A stretch of DNA of 64,000 nt from positions 5,580,001 to 5,644,000 of the forward strand of contig OZ234494.1 in the NCBI GenBank assembly GCA_965153455.1, given 5' to 3'. This document shows, piece by piece, positions 43,812 through 56,689 of this stretch. Each line of letters starts with the position of its first letter. The stretch's first letter is position 1. Position numbers and translations under genes: made by a program. Source of the DNA: Sphagnum compactum (Eukaryota; Bryophyta; Sphagnopsida; Sphagnales). The notes under the pieces were generated by a model, which had not been told where the DNA came from, ran no database searches, and worked only from the letters and a program-made list of their open reading frames with translations.

Positions 43812-45228
43812 AAGTAGTACGCTTGCATCAAGCATGGGTTTTGATCGAGTGCCAAGAGACTTCTTCTTCTTCTTCTTCTTCACAATTTTTGCTTCTGATG
43901 AAATCAGAATTTGAACCAGCTTGTATAGCAGTTGTTGCTGGAATCTTGTGAGCTTCTTTCTTCATCGTCATCATCATCATCATCATCATGATTTTCTTGC
44001 AGCTGAAATTAGGACTTGATCCTTGTTTAGTAATTGTTGCTGAATCTTTTATCTTCTTTCTTCTTCTTCTTCTTCTTCATGATTTTTCCTTCTGTTGAAA
44101 TTACAACTTGAACTTTGTTTCTTTGACACACCCCTTGGACCTAGAATTGAAACAGGGGAATGGGTACTTGTTCAGCTGATTTGCAGAAGATAAGAAGTGA
44201 AGGATCTGATATCTAAAGCTGTACACAAGCATCTCACACGTTAGGAGGGAAACCTAAGAAAATCCGAGAAAAAGTTAAGGATCTGGATTTCTACAGAAAT
44301 AGAGAGAACGTAGGACCTGCTGATGTAAACGCTGTAGACAAACATCTCAAACAACAGATGGAAACCTCGGAATTTTGCAGAAACAGAGAAAAAATTTCAC
44401 AACTGCTGAATTAGTATCAAATTTTGAAGAAACAAAAAATGATAAGTCACTACAATTTTTGCATTTGCCATGATGTGGGGATACATGAACCCACAAACCC
44501 TATCCTTGTAACCCTCCAGAAAATAAAGTCTGGAGAAATTGTGTTCTCAACTTCCAGACATTGTCTTGCAATTCAACCAGCTGCCAAAAAAACAAAAAAT
44601 TGTGAATTCTTCTGCTGCAGGTGAAAGACATCTGTCTCCCGGCTGACATACAACCTACCTCCAAACAAACTTCCAAACAAACTTGCACATCTGCAGTTTG
44701 CAACCAGCAACAAAAGAATTGCAATTTCTGCAGCAAGTGAAAAACAACATCCCTTTGTTTTAGTTTGTGAGAAACACTCTTGAGGACAAGATGGACCTCA
44801 GAATTTTCTGAGCCACATTAGAATGTGACAAAACGATAACGCAGAGATTTGGCTCAAGTCACACTTAGGAGTTCCCTGAAGAATGAGAAAGATGGTATAA
44901 CTCTTTAGATCCTGTGTGGCTGCATTGGAACAGCAAATTGTCTCGAAATTTCATTGATTTAACAAAAATTGATAAAACCATTTGCTTCTGTATTCACCCC
45001 CATTATCAGACCTTAACGCTTTAATCAATTTATCCAATCTTTGTTAGTGCTACCTAATTTTTAGAGGGTCAGTGTCTAGTTTACAAAGTAGCAATATGTT
45101 GATTAGAAGCATTGCTTAAAATGCATTGTTGATTTTTAATTAAGATTTCTCCTCTGGCCTGATCAAGCTACTTTGCAAAAAATAAGTTTTTCTTAAGTCC
45201 TAGCACATATAGGACATTGGGAATCTTC
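43812..45228. other. Intergenic DNA with trinucleotide tracts
   Basis: Microsatellites: (TTC)n at about 43860-43881, (TCA)n at about 43962-43988 and (TTC)n at about 44056-44079. These lie in two related AATT(T/A)GAACC...GTTGTTGCTG units (about 43890-43990 and 44005-44110), which suggests a local duplication downstream of the dehydrin gene. No gene is seen. Confidence 0.5.
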
Positions 45229-46010
45229 CTAATTTGTCCATTTTCTAGTTTTATTAACACTTCTATGAATGATATTCTCTCTTAAAATTTCCACTTGTCC
45301 ATTGTCATTGTTAGTATATGTTACAAACAAAGAAATATCATAGGACATGTGATGGGTAGCACCACTATTAGTATACCAAGTGTCTTCATGGTCCTCATTG
45401 ACAACAGGGGCTGCAACATATAGTTTCTTACTAAATGTCATTGTGTTCAATTGTCGTTTAAACCCTGCTTCTGCAACAATACGGGCATGACTATCCTTAA
45501 TAATGTGACCAGTCTTTTTGCAATAAAAACATGTGAGGGGTTTCTTGGTGGGTCCATATTTCAAATTTGTCATCTGTTTCTGCTTATTGAAAGGCGCATA
45601 TTTTCCCTCTTTATGCCTAGGATTATATGGTTTCTTTCCTACATAAAAAGTTGGAAGAAAATCTTATGCAAAATTTTAACTTAGCATCATAATTTCTTCT
45701 TGCAATAGGTCTATTATTAGTGCTTGTATGGTCAAATTTGGTTGTTGTCTCAAAGAACTAATAAAATTTCTATAACTCATTAGCATGCTTCTTAACAATG
45801 AAAACATCGCCTCATCATCAAAAATTGGTTCTCTTGCTAATAAAATTTCAAGTAATGATCTAAACTTATGAATGTGTCAAGTCATATTTTCACCTCCCTT
45901 CATATTCAATGTTGGAAGTTTATCTTAAATACATCTTGGTTATTGCATCTTTGGATTCAAAGATGTTTGTTGATTCTACCCATGCTTTTTTTGAAGTAAT
46001 TTTAGATTGA
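45229..46010 (-). mobile_element. Copia-type gag and protease fragment (minus strand)
   Basis: Read on the minus strand: a Copia gag (KFRSLLEILLAREPIFDDEA, then SLRQQPNLTIQALI and NPRHKEGKYAPFNKQKQ), a zinc knuckle (CFYCKKTGHIIKDS) and the start of the protease (WYTNSGATHHMS). Two key residues are lost: the fourth knuckle ligand Cys is Ser, and the protease catalytic Asp of the DSGA motif is Asn. A stop interrupts the gag part near 45880. The fragment ends abruptly at about 45229 with no downstream integrase. Confidence 0.75.
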
Positions 46011-46179
46011 ACATGTGAATTCTAGAAGGTTTACACATTAAATTAGCTACACCTTTACTTTGTAAACTAAAGAAGTGGATTGTGTCAATCATCATGTGCA
46101 TGGTACTAGCAGTTGCATAGTTATTTACTCAAATATAATTTTTAATGTACAAAAGTTAATTCAAATGTCTAATTCAAGT

Positions 46180-47230
46180 TTTTTGATTCCAACCAATTTT
46201 TAATATTTGCAGTTTATGTTGATGACTACATTGTCATTAATAATAAGTTGTTGCTTAATTAAAACTTAAAATCCATTCAAAAGGAATTTGAAATGCCTAA
46301 TGAAAGGGAAATTAAGTATCTATTAGGTATGCAAATTCTATGCAATCAATCTAAAGGATGGTTGTTTGTGTCTCAAGAAAAATTCTTCACAAATGTATTA
46401 CATCAATTCAACATGATCAACTACCATCCTATTAACACTCCTCTCAAAGGTTGACTTGAAATTATCACACAAGAATTGTCCTAACACTCTTAAAGACAAA
46501 ATGCAAATGAATGAAGTTCCTTATTCTCAACTTGTCAAAAGTTTGATGCATGCAATTGTTTATATCAAACCTAATTATGCATTCACTGTAGGAAGTTTGG
46601 CACTATATTTGGTTAATCCTAGTAATGTGCATTGACAAGTTGCCAATGCAAGTTGCCAAACGCACTCTAAAATACTTCAAAAGCATTACCTCTCTTGGGA
46701 TTAAATACTAACAATCTACTACTAATGATTGGGTTGGGGACAAAGACATTTGTTGTTCCACTTTTGGTTATTGTTTTTTTCTTGTTAAAGCTATTGTTTC
46801 ATGGGGGAGCAAGAAACAAATTTCTATGGTTCTTTCTAATATTGATTCAGAATATATGGCCTTAAGTAAAACAACTACTGAAATTGTTTGGTTGCAAAAG
46901 TTATTAGTTATTACAAGATCTTAATTTTCACCAACTTAACCCTACTATCATCTATGCTAACAATCAAAGTGCCATGGCTCTAACTCAAAGTCCCAAATAT
47001 CATTCCAGATCAAAACATAAATTTGATGCTTAATATCATTTTACTCATGAACAACTTCAAGCAAAACAAATCAGCCTTCAATATGAGACTACATTCAATA
47101 TGGCAACTGATATTTTTACTAAAAGTTTATCCACCATTACATATGATCATTGTATGACCTAGCTCAACATGTCTGTGCAACTTGTTGCACCAACACTTTC
47201 CTCAATTACATTTATCCCTTCCAACAACAT
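46180..47230 (+). mobile_element. Copia-type reverse transcriptase and RNase H fragment (plus strand)
   Basis: Plus-strand remnants with frame changes: FLIFAVYVDDYIVINNK (YVDD box at about 46213), EREIKYLLGMQI, VPYSQLVKSLMHAI (about 46515), AIVSWGSKKQISMVLSNIDSEYMAL (RNase H, about 46790-46865), then a SPKYHSRSKHKF and MATDIFTKSLS end. This is the C-terminal part of a Copia polyprotein. It is broken by multiple stops. It points away from the Copia gag at 45229-46010, so the two cannot be one intact element. Confidence 0.75.
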
Positions 47231-49848
47231 ATGGTTGAAGTGGGAACCTATTCTCCACTTTCTAATCTTATTCTAGCATCATCAAGCTGGCTAAAATAGT
47301 CTAGAAATACTTGCAAGTTTCACCCATGAGAACAACGTGGTGGTCTTTGGTGTAATGGAATAACTCTACCTTTCATTCTCTTTCATGTCCTTGACCTCCT
47401 ATGCCTCACTTTCCATCACCAATTCTTGATTTACAACATTTGACTGCTCACCTTGCTTCTTATCACCTTTCTTGCGATCCACTCCAAAAGGGGAAATACC
47501 CTAAATATTTCAAGTTCCTTCACAAGAGCAACACAAGCTTTCAAGTACGTTTCAAGACTCTAAGTTTCAAAGAGAATTTTCACACAACTACAGGTCCCAA
47601 GATCATGATCAATGCTAGAGATGGAAATCCCTATGTGAAAAAAATACATTATACAAAGAAAACCAACATAAACATCAATTTGTAGAAAACCACAAAAGAA
47701 ATACAAGTCAAAACCCCTACTTTGCTGCTCAATCAAGGGGATGGAACAAAGTTCATTGCAGTCAAAACCATTTTCAAAAGATGAGACATTATCTAAAAAG
47801 TTTTACACCAAGAAAGTATATGCTTCTAGAACAAGAATGCAAATTCTATAGACAAAACAGTAGAAACCTTAAGAAAAAAAACACAACTTCAATGAATGAA
47901 CAATGATTCATTGATGAACTGTTTTCTAAAAATTAGGATGATAAACAATTTTAGAATATTGATACCCTTTGGGAATGTTAAAAGTATATTATTAAATGTA
48001 TCAATGTTTAATGGTATTGTATTATGGACATATACAATAACTAACTTGTGCCATAGGACATTTTTTTTACCATGTTTGTAAGAATTTTAAAAGCATGTAT
48101 AACTTGTTGTTTGTTTTTTCAATAAATTGTTTAATTCTTCTTCCTCTCTAGACTTATGAGTTAGGCAAATCCAACACACATAACTTTATGGAGCAAAGCT
48201 TTCCATTTGTTTGCAAAACAACTCCAAGAAAATGTTCATAGTTCACATGACTTTTACAGAATGAGTGTAAAGGAAATTTCTTCAACTAGTGAATAGTTAA
48301 TATGTGTAGCACATTGTGAGGAATTCTTACACACCTTCCACATGAAGATATGCACTCACAAAACTCACTTGGGGGTGGAACTACTATGTAGTTGTATTCT
48401 AACAAGTTAAGGTGGTTCAATGTAATGTAATGAAGTTCACTAATAATCTAATGCGTTGTGTCCACTTGGAAGATACCAAAACATTGTGGGAGAATCAAAC
48501 TCACCATGATGGAATGTGAAAGAACATTATGTTGATGTTAAATCCATGTTCACGCTCGATGGTTGACTCTTTTTCGTTCTACTCGTCATAATATTTTCAT
48601 ACAACCTCCTAGTCTAACATGCATTGGATTTTCGAAAAGCTAATCTTAAAAGGAGCAATGTTACAAAATATTATAAGGTTTTTATTTCTGAAATCAAGAG
48701 TTATGCCTCGAAACAAAAAAAACTATTTTGACCAAATTTGAGAAAAAAAACAGACAGTTTCAACCCCCTCTACTTCCGGCAAATGTAACTTTCGTGCATC
48801 AAACCCGATGATGCTGAAATTTTGGGAGAACATTTTACACCTCCTAAACTGAAAATGTTTAAAATTTGAGACAAATCCAAGGGTGGATTTGAGAGGAACA
48901 ACTATTTTAAGTAAGAATCCAGAGGCTAACCCCATTACAACTACTTACTACACACAACTTCCTTCCATGCTCTTTGTTTGCACACATTTTTTTTCATGAA
49001 CAACATTTTCTCACACATAAGAACTAATTTTTTTTCTCACACACTCATTCTCCTCCTTTTTCCCCCGAAAAAAAACACACAAGATACCACTCCTCTTGGT
49101 AAGCCTCTCATGACCCCTCCTTGAGCTTGTTCTCCTTATGCAATGGAAGTTTGGAAATCCTTCCCTCTAATCAATGGCCTCGTCATCTTTCATGAACCAA
49201 TGAGAATCGAGAATGATTTTTCTCTCCTATGGAATTTAGGATGAGAATCTTTATGCCCAATGAAACATTAAAAAGGTTTTATTCTCCAATTAAATAGGAT
49301 GATAATCCTCATGACCAATGAAATTGGAGGACTCATTCTTTTCCTTATCTTGGACATCTTGATGGGGTTTTTGAGCTTAATCATTGTCAATTTTGTCTGT
49401 TTGATTTAACATCCTATTTCTTCATCCTAACTATTCTTAATAACTAACTATTGGGATAATTTACCGATAATAATAAGTAACCATCCTTGAGTTCCCATTT
49501 GATTAAATCAACTCAACGGTAGTAATAACCTTTATGTGCACCATTTACTCTTTTAATATTCCCTGGTTATTCCTTACCGTGTACTAAATAATTATGTAGT
49601 ACATAGTAAAATAGAATTAAATTTGGAATTACAAGGATTCCCATGTACTTCTAGATCCATCGTCGATATTAGGGCTTCATGAATTCGTTGGAACTAAGAT
49701 GTCCGGGTTTTCACGAAGTTCCGCCATCATTGCCATGCCTTACGCCTACCCTAATTTTTTGAGTAAAAAAAATGACCCCCTTCGAATGCAAGCGCCAAAT
49801 TGTTTCAGCTACCCTTCGGTTTTTGTTGATGCAGGTGAAAATTTAATC
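47231..49848. other. Intergenic DNA, no gene recognised
   Basis: A 94-codon open frame at 47401-47685 shows no domain. The rest is AT-rich with no supported gene. A weak echo of the AAAACAACTCCAAGAAAATGTTCATAG repeat type seen near 37250 occurs at about 48220. Confidence 0.4.
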
Positions 49849-50276
49849 ATGGCAGATGATGTTGCTACACCTTCGAATCCTCCAGTTGCACCAGTATAAA
49901 AGGAAGAGCTTGAAGAAGCACACTTGACGAAACATTGCTTGACGTGAATGTCTTTCAACGGTTGCGCGAAGAAGAACTGTCCAAAAGAGTGGTGCGCACT
50001 CGAGTCGATCATTCAGCATGGGATCGTCGATTGTCTCCTAACCCACATGCCTTAGCAATCTATTTAGAATTTGTTCCTGCTCGTGGAACTGCGCCATAAA
50101 GCTTTAAAGAATGTCAATGTGAAGACGACGATGTTCGTCTTCATTATCGAACTTGGGTTTTCGGTGATGGCCATTATCATTGGTTACGAGGCCCAATCAA
50201 CCCCCTTTCCATGGAGCATCAAGCCGAATACCTAGTTCGCACCATTCGTTGCATTCTGGATTTTTTACAATTGTGA
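49849..50276 (+). pseudogene. Decayed coding sequence of unknown family
   Basis: It starts MADDVATPSNPPVAPV, meets an in-frame TAA at 49897, and shifts frame near 49920-49930. From there it runs open for about 58 codons (LLDVNVFQRLREEELSKRVV, RTRVDHSAWDRRLSPNPHAL, IYLEFVPARG) to a TAA at about 50097. It then continues in the same frame with CQCEDDDVRLHYRTWVFGDG, YHWLRGPINPLSMEHQAEYL and VRTIRCILDFLQL to a TGA. GC content and residue composition are clearly coding-like compared with the AT-rich flanks. I do not recognise the domain. It may be the relic of a retro-copied gene or a transposon-borne protein. Confidence 0.5.
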
Positions 50277-52985
50277 TCTATCTTGTTTAAGTCGTTTGCT
50301 AAGTTGTAATTCACTTGAGGTTACTTATGTGAAAATGTTAATACTTAAGTTTGATTTTGATTCTATTTAAGAGTCTGATAGAAGTGAAAGCTAAATAAGG
50401 ATGTATTAGGACTGCACCTTAGAAATCTTACAAGTACATCATTAGTGCTTGAAGATTATTCTACAGACTAATTTAATATTGTCATGGCGAAACGTTAATG
50501 TTAATTATGGGCTTGTATTCCCAATATATTAGTAAAATCACATCTAATTATACATCCCTTTTCACCTCTCTACAACCTCAAAGGATAATGCACTTTAAAA
50601 GGTTTACTAGGTCCTAAAACTAACTAAACATTACATCATCTTAAATAAAGGAGTTTTTTACGCTTGGAAATATCCAAAGGCTAATTCAATTATTAATTAT
50701 TACTTGGAGGTTTATAAGGGTCTAAATCATTATTACTAAAGAAAGTTATGGAACTAAAGCTTAACAATTTGTTGAATTATAATCCATGGCTCACACACAT
50801 GCAAATAAATTAACATTTAAAGTTGAAAGCAAATATAGGATTTTAGGGTTTAAGGTTACCCAAACTAGTTTTTACCAACAAAAACATGGTGGGTGGCATC
50901 TTTCTCAACTTCAAAACCAAGTTATGAATGATATGGTGAAATGGGTAAAAAAAACTAGACCTCAACAAATAATGGGAACTTCTGAAACAATTAGTTGATA
51001 AAGAGAAACAAATTAGATTTTAAATTCTAGCAATTCAATGCAACATGAATTTTTTTTGCTATTAGTTATGCAAAAATCCACCACACAAAGCCTTGCAATA
51101 ACAAAAGAAAATACTCAAAACTGGGGTTATTGGGCCCTAAGGACAAAATGAAAAATCAAGATGAAAACAACACACAATGAAAAAAAAGGAAATGATCAAC
51201 TAGTTTTTTCACCTAAATTGGTTTTTAGGGGAATTCCACTCTTAGCTTTCTGGATTTGCTTTAATTGCACCTTCATTACACCTTCATTGTTGTTCATATT
51301 TTTCATAAAATCAAGCCTTTTAGGAATGATATCTTGCAAATCTTCTAAATTGATACCATGTTTTGTGAAAGAGTACCCAATTTCAATCAATTCATGGCTA
51401 CACTCAAATTGGGGATCAAATAAAGATTAGAGGGTCAAACTAGGGCTCAAAGATACAGTGACTTTACAAATAATTGTCATATATGTTCCTTTCAAGGTGA
51501 AAGAATAATGCAATGGATCAATTTTGAGTACATAACTTTTACAATCCCTTTGTTAAACTTTTCACGATTCAAAACCATAATCTTTATACTCATTTTTAAA
51601 ACAACATAACTTTTTCTAAGATGATTCAATCATCTTAATCTATGGATTATTTTCTTATTAAATAAATTTTTTTTCATCTTATTTATTTATAATCACATAT
51701 CAACAAAAAAATTAAATTAACATATTTATTCAATCAAATCATTGACTTCACATCATTTTTCATATTGATAATGCAAACATATTATTACTATATAATTTTT
51801 TTATTTTTTATTTTTTATGTCCATTATGTATTTTTTAAAACATTTAATTCTAGACAACATGTGTAATATATATGTCCAATATTGACTTCCATATGTTTCA
51901 TCGATTCATATGATTGAAATTTCGATTAACATTAAAAGGAATCTAAGACTTTACTTGACACAAAAACAATTCACAAGCTAGCTTGATGAGAAGAACATTT
52001 TCCAAAAGAAATAAACATAAAGAACTCCCTTATATTTTGTAAACCAATTATATATGAAATTGCAATTCAATTTTCACAATAACAATGTAATTTGGAGGGT
52101 GTTTATTTTCAAAATTCATTAAACATAATTCCACAACAATGAGTATAGTCATAATTATTGGTTGGGTATCAAATTTTGGTTGAGTATCAACCAAGGCATG
52201 CACCTAGGTATGGGGTGCCTTAACTATTAGGCCTTGATCAATTAAAAATTTCAATATAGTACCCATGTCCCATACACATGTGATGCCCATACCTAGGTGA
52301 ACCTTGTGTTTTGCAAAGTCCATGAAATGCATTGGTGGAATGGGCATTTCACATCACACATCGATGCAAGGCATTAAACTTTAGGGTTAAAATTTTTAAG
52401 TTAGAACTTTGCAAGGCCTAGGCAATCCTTAGTTTGGTTTGAAGGTTATTAATGTGAGAGCTATAGGTTTGCAGCTTTATGCAATCATGATGGAGAATGG
52501 AAATGATTATGCAATGGATGAGAACATTGACTTTCCCTCAGGGTATTTTATTTTTGGTGTCACTAGTGGTTACTATGTTGTTGTTTAAATCAGTTTTAAA
52601 TTATCCTGTTGCACAAAGGACTTATGTGTTTTGGTTTCGATTGCATTGTCAAGTTTGTGATTCAAAACCCAAGTGAAGCATTGGAGTTTGTGTTTTGGTT
52701 TTGATCATTACATTTGTCAACATTCTAGTTTCCATTCTCATGATTGAGTGTTCTGTGTTTTATTGTGTTCGTCATTCAATTTACATCATCAACGGTCATG
52801 TTCAATTATTCCTTCAATTTCCATTGTTGTGGGTTACGTTTTAATCATTACTACAAAATCATGGTTTTTCAATAGGTTCATGTTGATTAATTTGTCATTT
52901 TTAATTATGGACATGTACATTTTGACTAAAGGTCAGGTGCTTAAATGACACATGTATTTTTTGATTGATCAACTTGATTATAGTG
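50277..52985. other. AT-rich intergenic DNA
   Basis: No gene is seen. A small inverted repeat (CACCTAGGTATGGG at about 52202 and CCCATACCTAGGTG at about 52288) could fold into a hairpin with a loop of about 75 nt. Confidence 0.45.
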
Positions 52986-53215
52986 GTTCATTTGATTAAA
53001 TACATATAGTCAAGTTGTACAACCTTAGTCAAAATGGTTAATGGTTTTTAATCAAGTTCAACATTTAATCAAGATGGTCAATGATCTTTGATCAAAATTA
53101 CCAATGGTCTTTAATCAAGATGGTCAATGATTTTTAGTCAAAATGACCAATGGTCTTTAGTTAAGAGGAACATTTAATCAAGATGACCAATGATTTAGAA
53201 TCAAATGTGACATGG
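52985..53215. repeat. Degenerate tandem repeat, unit about 30 bp
   Basis: Six or more imperfect units of the form TTTAATCAAGATGGTCAATG / ATTTTTAGTCAAAATGACCA follow one another, alternating AATGGT and AATGAT ends. It is non-coding. Confidence 0.7.
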
Positions 53216-53224
53216 TCTACTATC

Positions 53225-53400
53225 CTATGTATTTAGGAACTTTTACTTACTCACCCACTTATTTACCTAACTAGTTATTAACCTACCTATTACCCACCCA
53301 CCTACATACTATTTACCTACCTACGTACCTACCTATCTACCTATACCTTCTCACGTACTTACTTATGTACCTACTTATATTTTATCCTAACCTATTTAGC
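53225..53400. repeat. CTAC/CTTA tetranucleotide microsatellite
   Basis: Imperfect repeats of CTAC, CTTA and CTAT (ACCTACCTACGTACCTACCT type) run for about 170 bp. The complementary GTAG/TAGG form reappears at about 54430-54570, giving inverted potential between the two. Confidence 0.7.
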
Positions 53401-54290
53401 CATCAGATTTGGCATTAGGTTTAGTTTAAGTTGAACCATTAAATTTGGTCATTAAGTATAACCTAAGTTTAGCCATTAGATATAGGCACTAAATAAAGCT
53501 TAAGTTTAGTTATTATATTTAACCACTAAATTTACCCACTAAATTTAGCCATTTTGTTTAGCCAATAGGTTTAGCATATGTTTAACCATTATGTTTAGCT
53601 AAATTTTAATCATTATATTTAACCACTAGGTTTAGCCACTAGGTTTAACCTAAGTTTAACCATTATGTTTAGTTAAGGTTAAATCATTATGTTTAGCCAC
53701 TAAGTTTAGCTTGAATTTTGCCACTATATTTAAATAAGGTTCATTGTTTAACCATTAGATTTAGCCACTAGGTTTAATCATGATGTTTAGTCAAGGTTTA
53801 ATTATTATACTTAGCCATTAGACTGAGCCACTAGGTTTAATCAAAGTTTAGCCATGAAATTTAGGCATTATGTGTATTAATTAGGTTTAGCCATGATGTT
53901 TAACCACTAGATTTAATCAATAGGTTAACCAATGTTTAATCATTATGTTTAACCATTATGTTAAGCCACTAAGTTTGACCATTAAGGTTAACCACTTGAT
54001 TTAGACATTATGTAATTTAGCCTAGCCACTAGTTGTCACCTAGGTTTAACCAATGTTTAACCATGATGTTTAACCATTACATTAAGCCGCTAGGTTTAAC
54101 CATTTGATTTAACCATTATGTTTAACTTATTTTGAACCACTAGTTATCACCTATATTTAGCCAATGTTTAGTTATTTTGTTTAGGCATTACATTAAGCCT
54201 TAGCCACTAGGTTTAACCATTTAATTTAACCATTATGTTTAACCTATTTTTAGCCATTAGTTATCATTTATGTTTAACCACTATGTTTAA
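53400..54290. repeat. Degenerate 12-13 bp repeat field (TTTAGCCACTAGG type)
   Basis: About 890 bp consist of variants of GTTTAGCCACTAG, TTTAACCATTATG and TTTAACCTAAG. Superimposed higher-order units (for example AACCAATGTTTAACCATGATG, spaced by about 110-130 bp between 53930 and 54250) show later block duplications. No reading frame persists. Confidence 0.8.
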
Positions 54291-55439
54291 TGATGTGAAA
54301 TAAACATGTGAAATAAAAAATTTGACAAAAGTTGAACATTTTTGTTGGTGTAATTCATTGGTGAAGACTTGGTTTATCATTGTGAAGGTTTAGTATTCAA
54401 TTCCTTATACTTACAACCTATGTGCATGCTTAGAGGGTTAGGGTAGGTAGGTTAGACTAAAGTAGTTTGGTGAGGTAAAGTTAGGTTAGGTAGGCTAGGT
54501 TAACATCTACCTACTTAAGTGTTTTTTTTAACCTACCTAAACCTATTGACTACCTACCTACCTACTTATTAATTTTTAAAATAATAATCCAAAAAATCAT
54601 ATTAATTTAAGTATAAATTTGACTAAGTCAAATGTTCCATTATCTACTAGTCAAACAGTTAATCACTTTGTCAATCACATTGCCAATGATGAAGACAAAG
54701 TCCAAATTGACTACCTAGTCGTGTTAGCAAGTCCAAATTGACTTGTTTAGATCGATAAGGTGGTTTTTTTTTACACCTATCATTTTGGGTATTTTTTAAA
54801 ACCAATCAAAGAAACCATGAATTATAGTAATGAATGTTTTTCTAATTTCCATTGTCGATGGGTGTTCTATAGTTTTGGTTTGTTGGTTTGTCATAAGTAA
54901 CTTCTTCATTGTTGTAGAACTTCTTCACCTTCTTTAGTTTAAGGTTTAAAATGTGTTGTGTTCTACATTTTTTGAATTTTAGTTTTCATTGTTAATCTAG
55001 AATGAATGCCAATAGTCAAGATTTTTTTATGAATGAATGACAAAAGATTAAAAGGGATTTTCTTCATCTAAAACTAATTATGATGTTGGCATTCGTGAGG
55101 CCCAAGGGGTTGGGAATGGTGGTGGTGGGGTTAGGAGTAGTGATGATGGGCTTGAATATGAAGCAAGTCCTAGTGGATTAATTATTGATAGAAAGTTCAA
55201 TGAAGACAATTTGGAGATTTTTGAAGTGAAAGCTACTACACAATAGTAACAACTACTTGTCCAACTAAAATTCAGCAAAAAGTTTTAAATCACATGGCAA
55301 AGATTAACTAGTATGTGGGCAATTTTCAAATTTAATGATCTTAATGTTATTGTGAATGTTTATAAGTCTCAAAGAATGACTATGCATTTTCTACCAAAAT
55401 GTGCAATAAGAAAAAAAAGGTCAAAGTTCTACCCAAAGC

Positions 55440-56470
55440 TAGAAAGGCTTGGTTATGTATAACAAAAGCCATGGCACAATTGTCATGAGTCATCATGTTG
55501 ATTCAAAACATTTTGCAATTTTGAAGTTGTATCAAAAACAATGTTCCAATGCTACCGCAAAATTTGATATTCACCAAATTGTTAAAAAGAGGAAGAAGCC
55601 AATTGTGGCCTCCATTGTTGATTTCTTCAATAATGGTGTCTCATGGAAAAAAAAAAAAAACCTTATTCAAGAATAATTACTTGAGGATTTGGTATCCTAC
55701 ATCACAAAGGGCTACCGTCCATTGAACTCTATTGAAAACATCTAGTTAAAAAGGCTTATCCTTCATCAATGTAGTTGAGTTGTGTTTCCTAGCAAATGAT
55801 AACTCATTAAATGAAGTTATCCAAATGATGGTTAGCAAGGCCATGGAACGATATTTGTTTCCTACCCTTGGTAAAACAACCATAGTTAATGCCACTTTTG
55901 ATTTGTGGATGTCCCAAGGAGGCTTTGACATGTTTATGTTTGTTGAAAACTACATCAACAAAATGTGAGAAACATGCCATATCACAATTGAATTTTTTGA
56001 GGTTCATGAAACACCAAGGGCCACCATGGCTATGCAATTGAGGGATTTGTTTACAACTTGGTATAAGTTGTTAGACAAGGTCATTACATATGTTAAAGAT
56101 GAAGGTGTCAATTTAACACCTTCACTATGGCCTTAACGAGTTTCACTATAGTTGTCATAGCCCTATGCTACCATTTGTTATGGACATGCCATGTCAAAAT
56201 GTTGTCAATATGCTACTAATGACCTTAAAGTATGTGGTGGAATGAGAGAGGTTTCTATTAAAGATTTTAAGTCTTCTTTGTAGAGACTATTATTTGGATT
56301 AGGAAAAAAGGGAAAGGTAGATAGGAATGGGCTAAAGTTTGTAGAGATGCATCCATTCACCTTCAAAAAATTGAAGGCTCTTTTCAAAACATGGTTTGCA
56401 TTCAAAAAAACCCTAAAGTTCAAAAATGCGATAAATCTTTGTTATTCAAGGCAAAACATTGCTCTATAGA
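55440..56470 (+). pseudogene. hAT-family transposase (BED finger type), degenerate
   Basis: Plus-strand pieces in shifting frames follow a plant hAT transposase. First is a BED-finger-like tail (KSHGTIVMSHHVDSKHF, about 55465), then LVSYITKGYRPLNSIEN (about 55690) and VSKAMERYLFPTLGK (about 55830). The conserved core follows: TFDLWMSQGGFDMF, EVHETPRATMAMQLRDL, KVITYVKDEG, YGHAMSKCCQYAT, then KKLKALFKTWFAFKKTL (to about 56430). FDLW and YVKDEG are hallmarks of the core. Several stops and at least three frameshifts make it inactive. TIRs were not located. Confidence 0.8.
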
Positions 56471-56689
56471 GCAAAATTCCTATTCCTTAGACATGGGTTG
56501 TGGCACAAAAAGTGTCAATTTTTTTTACTTTAGTGGTTACATAATGTATTTTAAACCAATCCCAAGGGTATTGGTTATTGTTTAATGTAATTTTTGCTAC
56601 CATATCCATGCGTATTAGGATGTGTAACAACGATTTTAGTACAAGTGATGTAATGCAAGTATATGGCTAGCAAAAATCTACTTTATTGT

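Noticed and set aside
42591-43883. Long minus-strand open frames opposite the dehydrin (up to 193 codons)
   Set aside because: They are shadows of a strongly biased dehydrin coding sequence, with Leu/Ser-rich runs mirroring CAG/GAA repeats and no signal or domain.
47401-47685. 94-codon frame downstream of the Copia remnant
   Set aside because: No domain and AT-rich Lys/Asn ending; it could be LTR-proximal debris, with no positive evidence for a gene.
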